Assembly (NCBI RefSeq): GCF_025809055.1
Contig: NZ_CP075529.1
Coordinates: 1,674,001-1,738,000 of the forward strand
Source of the DNA: Devosia sp.
GTDB taxonomy: Bacteria > Pseudomonadota > Alphaproteobacteria > Rhizobiales > Devosiaceae
Reading direction: 5' to 3'
Length of the DNA stretch: 64,000 bases
Shown: positions 8,893 through 17,794 of the stretch, one piece after another
Layout of the letters: each line of letters starts with the position of its first letter
Position numbering within the stretch: the first letter of the stretch is position 1
The notes under the pieces: model-generated
Database searches by the model: none
What the model was told of the DNA's origin: nothing
What the model saw: the letters and a program-made list of their open reading frames with translations, nothing else
Translations under genes and position numbers: made by a program

Positions 8893-9218
8893 AAGTCCTC
8901 ATCCCAGACTGCGTTGAATTGGCGCACCTCTTAACCCTGTCAGCAATCCCCGGCAAGTGAACCCTTCGTCGTAAAGAGCGAATGTGCCTTGCTCATGGGT
9001 GATGGGGGAGTGCCGGATGGGCATTGGTGAAATGCATCGCAGACACGTGCGACATTTTTTGACCCACCGCGCGTCACCCTCGGGCTTGACCCGAGGGGAC
9101 TGTACTTTCCTAGGAAGCAGCAAGTTCAAAGCCCTCGGGTCAGGCCCGAGGGTGACGCTCCGAGAGCGGGGCGTCTTCAGCGCTCACGCCTGACGCCGCG
9201 TCGCGCAGAAAGAATCCC
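8893..9218. other. 326-base zapE/mdh intergenic region
   Basis: Contains the family C inverted repeat at 9072-9157 and the start of a family A repeat at 9216. The part adjacent to mdh (8893-9070) should hold the mdh promoter, but no convincing hexamers were identified. No gene was seen. Confidence 0.5.
9072..9157. repeat. Intergenic palindromic repeat, family C
   Basis: CGTCACCCTCGGGCTTGACC at the left arm and GGTCAGGCCCGAGGGTGACG at the right arm, about 45 bases apart. Related copies are at 10430-10510 and 47749-47817. Confidence 0.75.
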
Positions 9219-9272
9219 TCATCCGTCTCGCGCTGCGCGCGATCCACCCTCTCCCTCAAGGGGAGAGGGAAA
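9216..9272. repeat. Family A repeat overlapping the 3' end of zapE
   Basis: CCCTCATCCGTCTCGCGCTG followed by CCCTCTCCCTCAAGGGGAGAGG-like hairpin sequence. The repeat covers the zapE stop codon and its last coding bases, so it is translated as part of the ZapE tail. Confidence 0.7.
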
Positions 9273-10421
9273 CTCAGTGCTCGCAGCCGCATCCCTTAGG
9301 CCTTTCCCCAGATACTCCTCCGACTGCATTTCGGTCAGCCGCGACAGGGTACGCTGGAATTCGAAGGCGGTTTTGTCGTCGGCGCCAAGCTGCTCCAGCG
9401 GCACGGCAAAACTGGCGGCGAGCTTGACGCCCCGGTCGTAGAGCGAGTCGATCAGGAGAATGAAGCGCTTGGCCGCGTCCGACTTCGTCCGGTCCATCTG
9501 TGGAACATTGTCGATGACGATGGAGTCGAAGTGGTGGGCGATACGCACGAAATCGCGGGTGCCCAGCGGCTTCTGGCACAGGTCGGCAAAACCGAAACGG
9601 GCGGCGCCCATGGCCATGAGCGGCACGGCAATCTGCCGGCCAATCGACTCTATGCTGCCCGGCGCGCCCGGCTCGCCGCCGGTCATGCGCAGCCAGAGCC
9701 TGTCCATCGGGTCCTGCACCTCGGTCCCGGCGCCAAAGGCGAAAACATGCTGGCCTGCAAACTTGAGCCGGCGGTAATCCTGGGCGCTGGGCAGGCCCGC
9801 CACCACGCATTTCTGCTTGAGCAGCGCGATGAAGGGCAGGAACAACTGGCGATTGAGTCCATCCTTGTAAAGCCCGTCCGGCACCACGTTGGAGGTTGAA
9901 ACCAGCGTCACCCCGCCGGCAAACAGTTTGCCGAACAGGCGATCGAGCAGCATGGCATTGGTGATGTCATGGACGTGGAATTCGTCGAGACACAGAAGGC
10001 GCAGGCCCGACTTGAGGATCGGCTTGACCACGGCCTCGACCGGATCGGCATCCTCGCCCTGCCCCCTGGCGCTTTTGCGGAAGGCCGAAATGCCGACATG
10101 CACCTCGTCCATGAATTCATGGAAGTGCAGGCGGCGTTTTTCGCCGAAAGGCACGGCGGCATAGAAGAGGTCCATGAGCATGGTCTTGCCCCGCCCGACC
10201 TCACCATGAAGATAGAGCCCGCGGACCTCATGGGACTTTTCAAACAGCCCGAACAGCCCCCGGCTCCTGGGTTTGAGCAGGTCGGCGAGGACGCGATCAA
10301 GTTCGCCGGTGGCTTCGACCTGGGCCGGATCGGGCATCAATGCGCCGCGGGCGACGAGATCATCATAGGCAGCGCGAACCGAACCGCTTGCCGCTGTGGG
10401 GGAACTGGACGCCATGCACAC
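9219..10421 (-). CDS. zapE: Cell division protein ZapE / AFG1-like ATPase
   Basis: A 400-residue AAA+-type P-loop ATPase. Walker A is HGEVGRGKTM at residues 72-81, and Walker B with the following conserved segment is LLCLDEFHVHDITNAML at about 142-158. HFHEFMDEVH near residue 100 is also typical. Family members act at the division site in Escherichia coli (ZapE) or in mitochondrial protein quality control (AFG1). The start is either GTG at 10421 or ATG at 10415; neither has a strong ribosome site. The C-terminal extension ending in FPSPLEGEGGSRAARDG is encoded by a family A intergenic repeat, so the ancestral stop was probably lost. Family homology ends around LSRLTEMQSEEYLGKG. Confidence 0.92.
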   Translation of the reverse strand: MCMASSSPTAASGSVRAAYDDLVARGALMPDPAQVEATGELDRVLADLLKPRSRGLFGLFEKSHEVRGLYLHGEVGRGKTMLMDLFYAAVPFGEKRRLHFHEFMDEVHVGISAFRKSARGQGEDADPVEAVVKPILKSGLRLLCLDEFHVHDITNAMLLDRLFGKLFAGGVTLVSTSNVVPDGLYKDGLNRQLFLPFIALLKQKCVVAGLPSAQDYRRLKFAGQHVFAFGAGTEVQDPMDRLWLRMTGGEPGAPGSIESIGRQIAVPLMAMGAARFGFADLCQKPLGTRDFVRIAHHFDSIVIDNVPQMDRTKSDAAKRFILLIDSLYDRGVKLAASFAVPLEQLGADDKTAFEFQRTLSRLTEMQSEEYLGKGLRDAAASTEFPSPLEGEGGSRAARDG

Positions 10422-10429
10422 TAACCGCT

Positions 10430-10510
10430 GCTGCCCTCGGGCCCGACCCGGGGCCCACTCGGCCCCGTCATTGCGTTGATAATGGCCCCCGGGTCAAGCC
10501 CGGGGGCAGC
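10430..10510. repeat. Intergenic palindromic repeat, family C
   Basis: GCTGCCCTCGGGCCCGACCC and GGGTCAAGCCCGGGGGCAGC arms about 40 bases apart, directly upstream of zapE. Confidence 0.7.
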
Positions 10511-10571
10511 GCGGAGACGGGTGGAGCCCCCTCCAAAACAAGAAAGCCGACCCCTGAGGACCACCCGCCGT

Positions 10572-10637
10572 GTCATTCCCGCGAAAGCGGGAATCCCGGC
10601 GCATTGAAACAGAGGCCCCCGCTTTCGCGGGGGTGAC
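10572..10637. repeat. Intergenic palindromic repeat, family B
   Basis: GTCATTCCCGCGAAAGCGGG and CCCGCTTTCGCGGGGGTGAC arms. Nearly identical to the copies at 7847, 35130 and 57562. Confidence 0.8.
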
Positions 10638-10679
10638 ACAGTGGTGGACACCAAGAAGTCGGCGTCGACAGGGCACAAC

Positions 10680-10708
10680 AAAAAAGCCGGCCCCAGAGGA
10701 CCGGCTTT
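10680..10708 (-). terminator. Rho-independent terminator of the Inh-type lipoprotein gene
   Basis: AAGCCGG (10684-10690) and CCGGCTT (10701-10707) around a 10-base loop, with an A-run at its left that is a T-tract on the minus strand. It begins about 20 bases after the stop codon at 10727. Confidence 0.75.
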
Positions 10709-10726
10709 CGGGATCACCTGATGGTC

Positions 10727-11317
10727 TTAGCGCGACATCGACACGGCCTGGCCGCCGCTCATCGTGCCGATATAGCGGCCGGAACTGGGGGCGAGGAAGG
10801 CGGCGATGTTGCCGTTTTCATCATAGAGTTGAAGCTGGCTGCCGACCTGCTGCCACCCGGTGACGCTGGCAATCTGCGGCAGCGTGCAGCCGGGCGAGGA
10901 GGCGCGGTAGTAATTGGTGCCGGTCTTGGCGGTCATCGGCAGGTTGAGCCGGCAGGTCTGGCCTGCGGCGACCACATTCCAGGTGCCTTCAGGGCCGCTG
11001 GAGACGCCGGTGGTCATGGGTGCGCCGAGCGTGGTGACCGAACCCGCGCCGGTGCCGGCGACCTGGGTCGTGGTCGTGGTCTGGCCGCCCAGAACCGGGG
11101 TGCCCGAAAGGCCGGGGGCCGGGGTGCCGGTGGCGCCAATGGCAGGCAGCGTATTCTGCTGCACGGTCGACTGTTGAACCGGCTGGGCGTTCTGCGGTGC
11201 GCCGATCACGTTGAGATTGGCTGTGTTGGTCCGGCTGCTCGGGGAACACGCCGCCGCGAGAAGGGCGATGGCTGCGAGGCCGGCAATGGACAGCGCGCCG
11301 CGTTTCCAATCCGTCAT
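10727..11317 (-). CDS. Lipoprotein with protease-inhibitor (Inh/Omp19-like) domain
   Basis: A 196-residue lipoprotein. The N-terminus MTDWKRGALSIAGLAAIALL is followed by the lipobox LAAAC, so the mature protein starts at a lipidated cysteine. A Thr/Gln/Pro/Gly-rich low-complexity linker spans residues 25-95. The C-terminal 100 residues (GTWNVVAAGQTCRLNL, then a second cysteine in SSPGCTLPQ, then GSQLQLYDENG and IGTMSGG) resemble the beta-barrel fold of AprI/Inh metalloprotease inhibitors, as in Brucella Omp19. The two cysteines would form the conserved disulfide. The start at 11317 is preceded by GGAG at a proper distance; the frame is open to 11335 but that part holds the ribosome site. Inhibitor activity is inferred from the fold. 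Confidence 0.8.
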   Translation of the reverse strand: MTDWKRGALSIAGLAAIALLAAACSPSSRTNTANLNVIGAPQNAQPVQQSTVQQNTLPAIGATGTPAPGLSGTPVLGGQTTTTTQVAGTGAGSVTTLGAPMTTGVSSGPEGTWNVVAAGQTCRLNLPMTAKTGTNYYRASSPGCTLPQIASVTGWQQVGSQLQLYDENGNIAAFLAPSSGRYIGTMSGGQAVSMSR

Positions 11318-11437
11318 GGGTAACTCCTGCCGCAAGGCTTAAGCATTGTTAACACTTGTGGCGGCTTATAGCGAAAGCCCCCACGTCATTCAATTGCCCA
11401 ACCGCACCAACCCGGTTAGGGCGCCAATGTGGCGGAT

Positions 11438-11677
11438 TTACGGGACCTGCCCCGGTTCGGCCATATCCTTCAACAGGTCCTGGGCGAGAAGAGTTGCATC
11501 TTCGGCCTCATCCTCGGGCACTTCGATCACATAGCCTTCGGGTCCGAACAGCGCCGGAACACCCGGCAGGCCGCCCTCGCGCGGCTCCAGCGGGTGAAAC
11601 CCATGCGCGCGCAGAGCCACGAGGATGATCCTGGCCACGGACTGGCTTTTCACCTGGACGATCGGCTGGAAACGCAT
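11438..11677 (-). CDS. Small protein of unknown function
   Basis: A 79-residue protein beginning MRFQPIVQVKSQSVARIILV and ending with an acidic helix (VPEDEAEDATLLAQDLLKDM). No signal peptide or membrane segment. A GAGGAG ribosome site lies 7 bases upstream of the ATG, which supports it as a real gene. The central FHPLEPREGGLPGVPALFGPEG segment could be a beta-hairpin region as in small DUF2007-type proteins, but I cannot confirm that family. It is divergent from yejB. Confidence 0.55.
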   Translation of the reverse strand: MRFQPIVQVKSQSVARIILVALRAHGFHPLEPREGGLPGVPALFGPEGYVIEVPEDEAEDATLLAQDLLKDMAEPGQVP

Positions 11678-11860
11678 GGCTTGCTCCTCTGTGCGGCAAT
11701 GGTGCCTGTGGGCACAAAAGTGATCAAGCCATTATCCACCCCAGTGATTGCCAAGCCGGGCCCGAAGTGCAGAATTGCCCTGTCTTTCACCGCAAGGTGA
11801 TTTGCCCGCTCGCCGAGTGGTGTCAGTCTCCGAGCATGACGTGGCTTTGCCGGAGCAGGC

Positions 11861-12949
11861 ATGGGCGCCTATATCATTCGCCGCCTCCTACTGATGATAC
11901 CGACCGTCTTCGGCATCATGGCGGTCAGCTTCCTGATCACCCAGTTCGCCCCCGGCGGGCCTGTCGAGCAGGCGCTTGCCAATCTCTCCGGCCAGAATGC
12001 GAGCCTGGCCGAACGGATCACCGGCAGCGAGGGCGGCGATTTTGCCGCCGAGCCGGGACAGGGCGGCAGTTATCGGGGCAGCCAGGGCCTGCCGCCGGAA
12101 CTGGTGGAGCGGATCGAACGCCAGTTCGGCTTCGACAAGCCGCCGCTCGAGCGCTTCACAACCATGATCTGGAACTATCTGCGGTTCGATTTCGGCGAGA
12201 GCTACTATCGCGACATTTCGGTGATCGACCTGATCCTCGAGAAAATGCCCGTCTCCATCTCGCTCGGCCTGTGGATGACGCTCCTGGCCTATGGCATTTC
12301 CATTCCGCTGGGCATCGCCAAGGCCGTGCGCGACGGCTCGCGCTTTGATGTGTGGAGCTCCACCATCGTCATCATCGGCTATGCGATCCCCGGCTTTCTC
12401 ATCGCCATCGCCCTGATCGTGCTGTTTGCCGGCGGCTCGTTCTGGTCGATTTTTCCGCTGCGCGGCCTCACCTCGCCCGGATGGGAGAACTTCCCCTGGT
12501 GGCGGCAGGTTCTCGACTATTTCTGGCACCTGGTGCTGCCGATCATCGCCATGGGGCTCGGCGCCTTTGCCACGGGGACGCTCTTGATCAAGAACTCCTT
12601 CATGGACGAGATCGGCAAGCAATATGTGGTGACCGCAAGAGCCAAGGGGCTGACCGAGAACCAGGTGCTCTATGGCCACGTTTTCCGCAATGCCATGATG
12701 CTGATCATCGCTGGCTTCCCCAGCGCCTTTGTCGGCATCTTCTTCGGCGGATCGCTTCTGATCGAAACCATCTTCACGCTCGACGGGCTGGGGCTGCTGG
12801 GCTTTCAGTCAGTGGCCAATCGAGACTATCCGGTGGTCTTTGCCACGCTCTACATCTTCTCGCTGCTCGGGCTGATCATTAGCCTCATTTCAGACCTCGC
12901 CTATATGTGGGTCGATCCGCGGCTCGATTTCGAAAGCCGCGACGTATGA
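11861..12949 (+). CDS. yejB: Peptide ABC transporter permease, YejB type
   Basis: A 362-residue inner-membrane permease of the oligopeptide family. It starts MGAYIIRRLLLMIPTVFGIM, the usual first transmembrane helix of OppB/YejB proteins. The long periplasmic insert at residues 40-100 (with Gly/Ser-rich GQGGSYRGSQG) is typical of YejB. The EAA-type loop is seen around VVTARAKGLTENQVLYGHVFRNAM. It is first in the order yejB-yejE-yejF-yejA and its stop overlaps the yejE start (ATGA). Escherichia coli YejABEF imports microcin C; other members take up peptides or peptidoglycan fragments, so the substrate here is open. Confidence 0.93.
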   Translation: MGAYIIRRLLLMIPTVFGIMAVSFLITQFAPGGPVEQALANLSGQNASLAERITGSEGGDFAAEPGQGGSYRGSQGLPPELVERIERQFGFDKPPLERFTTMIWNYLRFDFGESYYRDISVIDLILEKMPVSISLGLWMTLLAYGISIPLGIAKAVRDGSRFDVWSSTIVIIGYAIPGFLIAIALIVLFAGGSFWSIFPLRGLTSPGWENFPWWRQVLDYFWHLVLPIIAMGLGAFATGTLLIKNSFMDEIGKQYVVTARAKGLTENQVLYGHVFRNAMMLIIAGFPSAFVGIFFGGSLLIETIFTLDGLGLLGFQSVANRDYPVVFATLYIFSLLGLIISLISDLAYMWVDPRLDFESRDV

Positions 12950-14076
12950 CGGCGCTGTCCGAACCGATTGCCCCGGCCCCCTCGCGCCTGTCGCCGATCA
13001 ACCAGCGGCGGCTCGCCAATTTCCGCGCCAACCGGCGGGGCTGGTGGAGCCTGTGGATTTTCCTCGTGCTGTTCATCCTGACGCTGGGGGCCGAGTTCAT
13101 CGCCAATGACCGGCCAATCCTGGTGTCCTACAAGGGCGAATTGCTGGTGCCGGCCTTTGCCGAATATCCGGGCGAAAAGTTCGGCAGTTTTCTGCCCGCC
13201 ACCAATTATCGGCTCTCCGCCATTGCCCGGGAAATCGAGGGCAATGGCTGGGCCATCTGGCCGCCGATCCGCTTTTCCTATGCAACCGTGGATTCATCCA
13301 TCGCCTTCCCCGGCGCCAATCCGCCAAGCTGGATGATGAGTTGGGAGACATTCTGCCAGCGCTATCGCGGCGGCGTGGAGGACGCCAATTGCCATCTGGG
13401 CAATTACCACTGGCTGGGCACGGACGATCGCGGTCGCGATGTGCTGGCCCGGCTGATCCACGGGTTCCGCATTTCCATCCTGTTCGGGCTGGCGCTGACG
13501 GTGCTGTCTTCGGTGATCGGCGTGGGTGCCGGTGCCGTGCAGGGATTTTTTGGCGGCTGGGTCGATCTCATCGCCCAGCGGCTCATCGAAATCTGGACCT
13601 CGGTGCCAGCGCTCTACCTGCTCCTGATCATCTCCTCGGTGATTGCGCCCAGCTTCTGGGTGTTGCTGGGCATTTTGCTCCTGTTCTCATGGGTAACACT
13701 GGTTGGCATCGTGCGGGCCGAATTCCTGCGGGCCCGCAATTTCGAATATATCAACGCGGCGCGGGCCCTGGGGGTATCGAACCTGGTGATCATGTGGCGG
13801 CATATGCTGCCCAATGCCATGGTGGCGACGCTGACCTTCATGCCCTTTATCCTCTCCGGCTCGGTGGCAACCCTGACCTCGCTCGATTTCCTCGGCTTCG
13901 GCCTGCCGCCCGGCTCCCCGTCGCTCGGGGAACTCCTGGCGCAGGGCAAGAACAACCTGCAGGCCCCCTGGCTGGGCCTCACCGGGTTCTTCACCATCGC
14001 CGTGATGATGACGCTGCTGGTGTTTATCGGCGAAGCCGTGCGCGACGCGTTCGATCCGCGAAAGACCTTCGCATGA
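12946..14076 (+). CDS. yejE: Peptide ABC transporter permease, YejE type
   Basis: A 376-residue second permease. It begins MTALSEPIAPAPSRLSPINQ, has a first membrane helix at about residues 28-48 (WWSLWIFLVLFILTLGAEFI), a large periplasmic domain, and five further helices. The region containing NYHWLGTDDRGRDVLARLIHG is a hallmark of OppC/YejE proteins. The cytoplasmic loop LRARNFEYINAARALGVS contacts the ATPase. The ATG overlaps the yejB stop by 4 bases, and its own stop overlaps the yejF start, so the three genes are translationally coupled. Confidence 0.93.
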   Translation: MTALSEPIAPAPSRLSPINQRRLANFRANRRGWWSLWIFLVLFILTLGAEFIANDRPILVSYKGELLVPAFAEYPGEKFGSFLPATNYRLSAIAREIEGNGWAIWPPIRFSYATVDSSIAFPGANPPSWMMSWETFCQRYRGGVEDANCHLGNYHWLGTDDRGRDVLARLIHGFRISILFGLALTVLSSVIGVGAGAVQGFFGGWVDLIAQRLIEIWTSVPALYLLLIISSVIAPSFWVLLGILLLFSWVTLVGIVRAEFLRARNFEYINAARALGVSNLVIMWRHMLPNAMVATLTFMPFILSGSVATLTSLDFLGFGLPPGSPSLGELLAQGKNNLQAPWLGLTGFFTIAVMMTLLVFIGEAVRDAFDPRKTFA

Positions 14077-15692
14077 ACGCCCCCCTGCTCTCGGTCCGCG
14101 ACCTGACCATCAGCTTCAAGGGGCAAGAGGCGGCGCGCCGTGTCGCCTTCGACATTGCGCCGGGCGAGACACTCGGTCTTGTCGGCGAAAGCGGCTCGGG
14201 CAAGTCGGTGACCGCCCTGTCCGTCCTCAAGCTTCTGCCCGCGACAGCCCGCATGACCGGCGAGGTCCGCTTCGATGGCACCGATCTGGTCGCAGCGCCC
14301 GATGCGCATCTGCGCAGCCTGCGCGGCAATGACATCGGCATGATCTTCCAGGAGCCGATGTCATCGCTCAATCCGCTGCACACCATTGGCCGCCAGATCG
14401 CCGAAAGTCTCGGCGTGCATCGCGGCCTGCGGGGCAACGCCGCTCGCGCCCGCGTGCTCGAATTGCTCGACCAGGTGGGCATTCCCGACCCGCAGAGCCG
14501 ATATGACGATTATCCGCATCAATTGTCGGGCGGGCAGCGCCAGCGGGTGATGATCGCCATGGCCCTGGCCAACGATCCCAAACTGCTCATCGCGGACGAG
14601 CCGACCACTGCGCTCGATGTCACCGTCCAGGCGCAGATTCTCGACCTGCTCAAACGCCTGCAGCAGCAGAACGGCATGGCCATGCTGTTCATCACCCATG
14701 ACCTGTCGGTGGTGCGCCGGGTGGCCGACCGGGTCTGCGTGATGACCCAGGGCGAAGTGGTGGAATCCGGCCCGGTGGAGACCGTCTTTACCCAGCCGCA
14801 GCACGCCTATACCCGGCATCTCTTGTCGGCTGCACCGCGCGGCGATGGCATCGCCCCGGCCGAGGATGCGCCCAAGGTTGTCGAGGTCAGTGACCTCAAA
14901 GTCTGGTTCCCGATCAAGCGCGGTCTATTGCGGCGCACCGTGGGTCACATCAGGGCCGTCGATGGCGTCGACATCACCATCCGCAAGGGCGAGACCCTGG
15001 GCGTGGTCGGCGAAAGCGGCTCGGGCAAATCATCGCTCGGCTATGCCATGCTCAGGCTGATCGGCTCGGAAGGCCGCATCGTGGTCATGGGGGAGCAGGT
15101 CAGCGGCAAATCCTGGCGTGCCCTGCGGCCGCTGCGCCGGCAGATGCAGATCGTGTTCCAGGATCCGTTCGGGTCGCTCAGCCCCCGCATGTCGGTGAAC
15201 CAGATTGTCGAAGAGGGCTTGTCGGTGCATATGCCGGCGCTGTCGGCTGCCGAGCGTGCCGGCAAGGTCGCCGCTGCGCTGACCGAAGTTGGCCTCGACC
15301 CCGCCATTGCCGGACGCTATCCGCATGAATTTTCCGGCGGGCAGCGGCAGCGCATCGCCATTGCCCGGGCCCTGGTGCTGGAGCCCGATTTCCTGGTGCT
15401 CGACGAGCCGACCTCGGCGCTCGACGTATCGATCCAGACCCAGGTCATCGACCTGTTGCGCCGGGTGCAGGAAAAACGCGGCCTCACCTATCTGTTCATC
15501 AGCCATGACCTCAGGGTCGTCCGCGCCCTGGCGCATCGCCTCGTCGTCATGCGGCACGGCAAAGTGGTCGAATCCGGACTTGCGGCCGATATCTTTGCCG
15601 ATCCGCAGGACGCCTATACGCGCCAGTTGCTGGCAGCGGCGCTGGATGCCGACCCTGCCCCATCCTTGCCCAACAACCCTTCCAATGCCTAA
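14073..15692 (+). CDS. yejF: Peptide ABC transporter ATPase with two nucleotide-binding domains, YejF type
   Basis: A 539-residue tandem ABC ATPase. The first domain has Walker A GESGSGKS at residues 38-45, signature LSGGQRQRVMIAMAL and Walker B LLIADEPTTALD. The second has Walker A GESGSGKS at about 316, signature FSGGQRQRIAIARAL and Walker B LVLDEPTSALD. It therefore energises the YejB/YejE channel without a separate partner ATPase. The frame is open far upstream inside yejE; the start at 14073 is fixed by the ATGA overlap and the conserved APLLSVRDLTISF beginning. Confidence 0.94.
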   Translation: MNAPLLSVRDLTISFKGQEAARRVAFDIAPGETLGLVGESGSGKSVTALSVLKLLPATARMTGEVRFDGTDLVAAPDAHLRSLRGNDIGMIFQEPMSSLNPLHTIGRQIAESLGVHRGLRGNAARARVLELLDQVGIPDPQSRYDDYPHQLSGGQRQRVMIAMALANDPKLLIADEPTTALDVTVQAQILDLLKRLQQQNGMAMLFITHDLSVVRRVADRVCVMTQGEVVESGPVETVFTQPQHAYTRHLLSAAPRGDGIAPAEDAPKVVEVSDLKVWFPIKRGLLRRTVGHIRAVDGVDITIRKGETLGVVGESGSGKSSLGYAMLRLIGSEGRIVVMGEQVSGKSWRALRPLRRQMQIVFQDPFGSLSPRMSVNQIVEEGLSVHMPALSAAERAGKVAAALTEVGLDPAIAGRYPHEFSGGQRQRIAIARALVLEPDFLVLDEPTSALDVSIQTQVIDLLRRVQEKRGLTYLFISHDLRVVRALAHRLVVMRHGKVVESGLAADIFADPQDAYTRQLLAAALDADPAPSLPNNPSNA

Positions 15693-15722
15693 GGTGTGCC
15701 AACCATGCACGGAGCCGCAACC

Positions 15723-17579
15723 ATGACGCTCTCCAAACTTCTCGCCGCCGCCACGCTCGCCCTGTCCCTCGCCGTTCCGGCGATGGCGCAGACGCCGACG
15801 GGCGTCTGGGTCCATGCGGACTCGCTGACGGAACAGCCGAAATATCCCGAGGGATTTGCCCATTTCGACTATGTCAATGTCGATGCCCCCAAGGGCGGCA
15901 CGGTGCGGCTGGGCGACATGGGCGGGTTCGACACGTTCAATCCCATCCTGCCCAAGGGCGAGGCCGTGGGCGGGCTGGGGCTGATCTATGAAACCCTGAT
16001 GACCCCGTCCATGGACGAGGTGAACACCTCCTATGGGCTGTTGGCCGAGGCCATGATGGTCGCCGATGATTATGGCTCGGTGACCTTCCGCATGGACCCC
16101 GATGCCCGCTGGCACGATGGCGAGCCGGTGACGGCCGAAGACGTGGTCTGGTCCTTTAACAAGCAGGCCGAGCTCAATCCGAATATCGCCCAATATTATG
16201 CCAATGTGACCGAGGTTGCCGTCACGGCGCCCGGCGAGGTGACCTTCACCTTTGATGTCACCGGCAATCGCGAACTGCCCCATATCCTGGGCCAGGTCAT
16301 GGTGCTGCCCCAGCACTGGTGGGAGGGCACCGACGCCGAAGGCGCAACCCGGAATATCGGGGAATCGACGCTTGAGTCGCCCCTCGGCTCCGGACCCTAC
16401 CGGCTTGCCAGCTTCGATGCCGGGCGCTCGGTGACTTATGAGCGCGTGGAAGACTATTGGGGCAATGACCATCCGACACGCATCGGCACCAACAATTTCG
16501 ACCGCTACCAGATCGAATATTTCCTCGACCTGACGGTGCAGTTCGAGGCCTTCAAGGGCGACCAGTTCGACTGGTGGGTTGAAAACACGGCGCGCCGCTG
16601 GGCGACCGCCTATGACTTTCCTGCCGTTCAGGATGGCCGGGTCATCCAGGAATTGTTCGAGCAGGACTATAACGGCTCGGGCGTCATGGTCGGATTTGTC
16701 ATGAACCTGCGCCGGGACAAGTTTGCGGACCCGCTGGTGCGCGAGGCGCTAAACTACGCCTTCGACTTCGAGGAACTGAGCAATACGCTGTTCTATGGCC
16801 AATATGAGCGCATCGACAGCTTCTTCTTCGGCCTGCCCTTCCGCTCGTCCGGCCTCCCGGAAGGCGAAGAACTGGAAATCCTTGAAGGCGTACGCGACCT
16901 CGTGCCCGAAAAGGTCTTCACCCAGCCCTATACCAACCCGGTGAGCGGCGACGAGGAAAGGCTTTACGAGAACCTCTCCATCGCCACCGAAATGCTGCTC
17001 GAAGCCGGCTACCAGCGCGACGGCACGCGGCTTGTCGACGAGAATGGCGAACAGTTGGCCTTTGAAATCCTGCTCAATGGCCCGACCATCGAGCCGGTGG
17101 CACAGAACCTGGTGACCAACCTGGCGCAGATCGGCGTCGCCGCCACGCTCCGCACGGTCGACAGCCCGCAATATATCAACCGCCTGCGCAGCCGCGACTA
17201 TGACGTGATCTATTCGGGCTGGTCGCAGTCCTTCTCGCCGGGCAATGAACAGCGCTTCTTCTTCGGTTCCGGCAGCGCCGACCAGGAAGGCTCACAGAAC
17301 TATGCCGGCCTGGCCGATCCGGGCGTTGACGCCCTCATCGACCTGCTGATTGCCGCCGATGATCGCGAAACACAGGAAGCCGCCGTCAAGGCGCTCGACC
17401 GGGTGCTGCTGGCCCAGCACATCCTGGTGCCCAGCTACTCCCTGCGCACCACCCGCTCGGCCCGCTGGGACCGCTTCAGCCGCCCGGAAAGCCTGCCCGA
17501 ATTCTCCTCGGGCTTCCCGACCATCTGGTGGTGGGACGCCGACAAGGCGGCCAAGACCGGCGGCGCCAGCGCGCAATAG
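15723..17579 (+). CDS. yejA: Peptide ABC transporter substrate-binding protein, YejA type
   Basis: A 618-residue periplasmic binding protein. Start MTLSKLLAAATLALSLAVPA with cleavage after AMA-Q. The frame continues upstream to ATGs at 15696 and 15705, but GGAG lies 8 bases before 15723 and gives the cleaner signal peptide. The mature part has the SBP_bac_5 fold, with FAHFDYVNVDAPKGGTVRLG and GFDTFNPILPKG characteristic of the YejA branch. It is 30 bases downstream of yejF, closing the operon; in Escherichia coli yejA comes first. Confidence 0.93.
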   Translation: MTLSKLLAAATLALSLAVPAMAQTPTGVWVHADSLTEQPKYPEGFAHFDYVNVDAPKGGTVRLGDMGGFDTFNPILPKGEAVGGLGLIYETLMTPSMDEVNTSYGLLAEAMMVADDYGSVTFRMDPDARWHDGEPVTAEDVVWSFNKQAELNPNIAQYYANVTEVAVTAPGEVTFTFDVTGNRELPHILGQVMVLPQHWWEGTDAEGATRNIGESTLESPLGSGPYRLASFDAGRSVTYERVEDYWGNDHPTRIGTNNFDRYQIEYFLDLTVQFEAFKGDQFDWWVENTARRWATAYDFPAVQDGRVIQELFEQDYNGSGVMVGFVMNLRRDKFADPLVREALNYAFDFEELSNTLFYGQYERIDSFFFGLPFRSSGLPEGEELEILEGVRDLVPEKVFTQPYTNPVSGDEERLYENLSIATEMLLEAGYQRDGTRLVDENGEQLAFEILLNGPTIEPVAQNLVTNLAQIGVAATLRTVDSPQYINRLRSRDYDVIYSGWSQSFSPGNEQRFFFGSGSADQEGSQNYAGLADPGVDALIDLLIAADDRETQEAAVKALDRVLLAQHILVPSYSLRTTRSARWDRFSRPESLPEFSSGFPTIWWWDADKAAKTGGASAQ

Positions 17580-17640
17580 GTTGCTGCGCGTTTGAGTTGA
17601 ATGGCGCGTTTCAGTTGTGAACTGGGCCTTCGCCTTCATC

Positions 17641-17763
17641 TCCCCCTCTCCCCTCAGGGGAGAGGGATGGGGTGAGGGGTGAAAGCCTCTCGGCAAGAAC
17701 GAAAGTCTGAACCCCTCATCCGGCGCTTCGCGCCACCTTCTCCCCTCAGGGGAGAAGGGAAAG
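17641..17763. repeat. Two family A repeat units between yejA and tamB
   Basis: CCCTCTCCCCTCAGGGGAGAGG-like hairpin at 17643-17665 and CTTCTCCCCTCAGGGGAGAAG at 17738-17758, in opposite context (CCCCTCATCC present near the second). The gene ends on both sides converge here, so the hairpins could also serve as terminators. Confidence 0.7.
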
Positions 17764-17794
17764 GCTCCATCGCTTCAGTCCTATCGTGAACCGC

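Larger units (their letters stand above)
10422..10726. other. 305-base intergenic region filled by repeats and a terminator
   Basis: Holds a family C repeat (10430-10510), a family B repeat (10572-10637) and the terminator of the downstream lipoprotein gene (10680-10708). No gene was seen. The zapE promoter must lie in or upstream of the repeats. Confidence 0.6.

Noticed and set aside
15030..16472. A 480-codon minus-strand frame across the yejF/yejA junction
   Set aside because: It crosses two well-supported genes on the other strand and has no recognisable domain; rich in His, Gly and Arg as shadows are.
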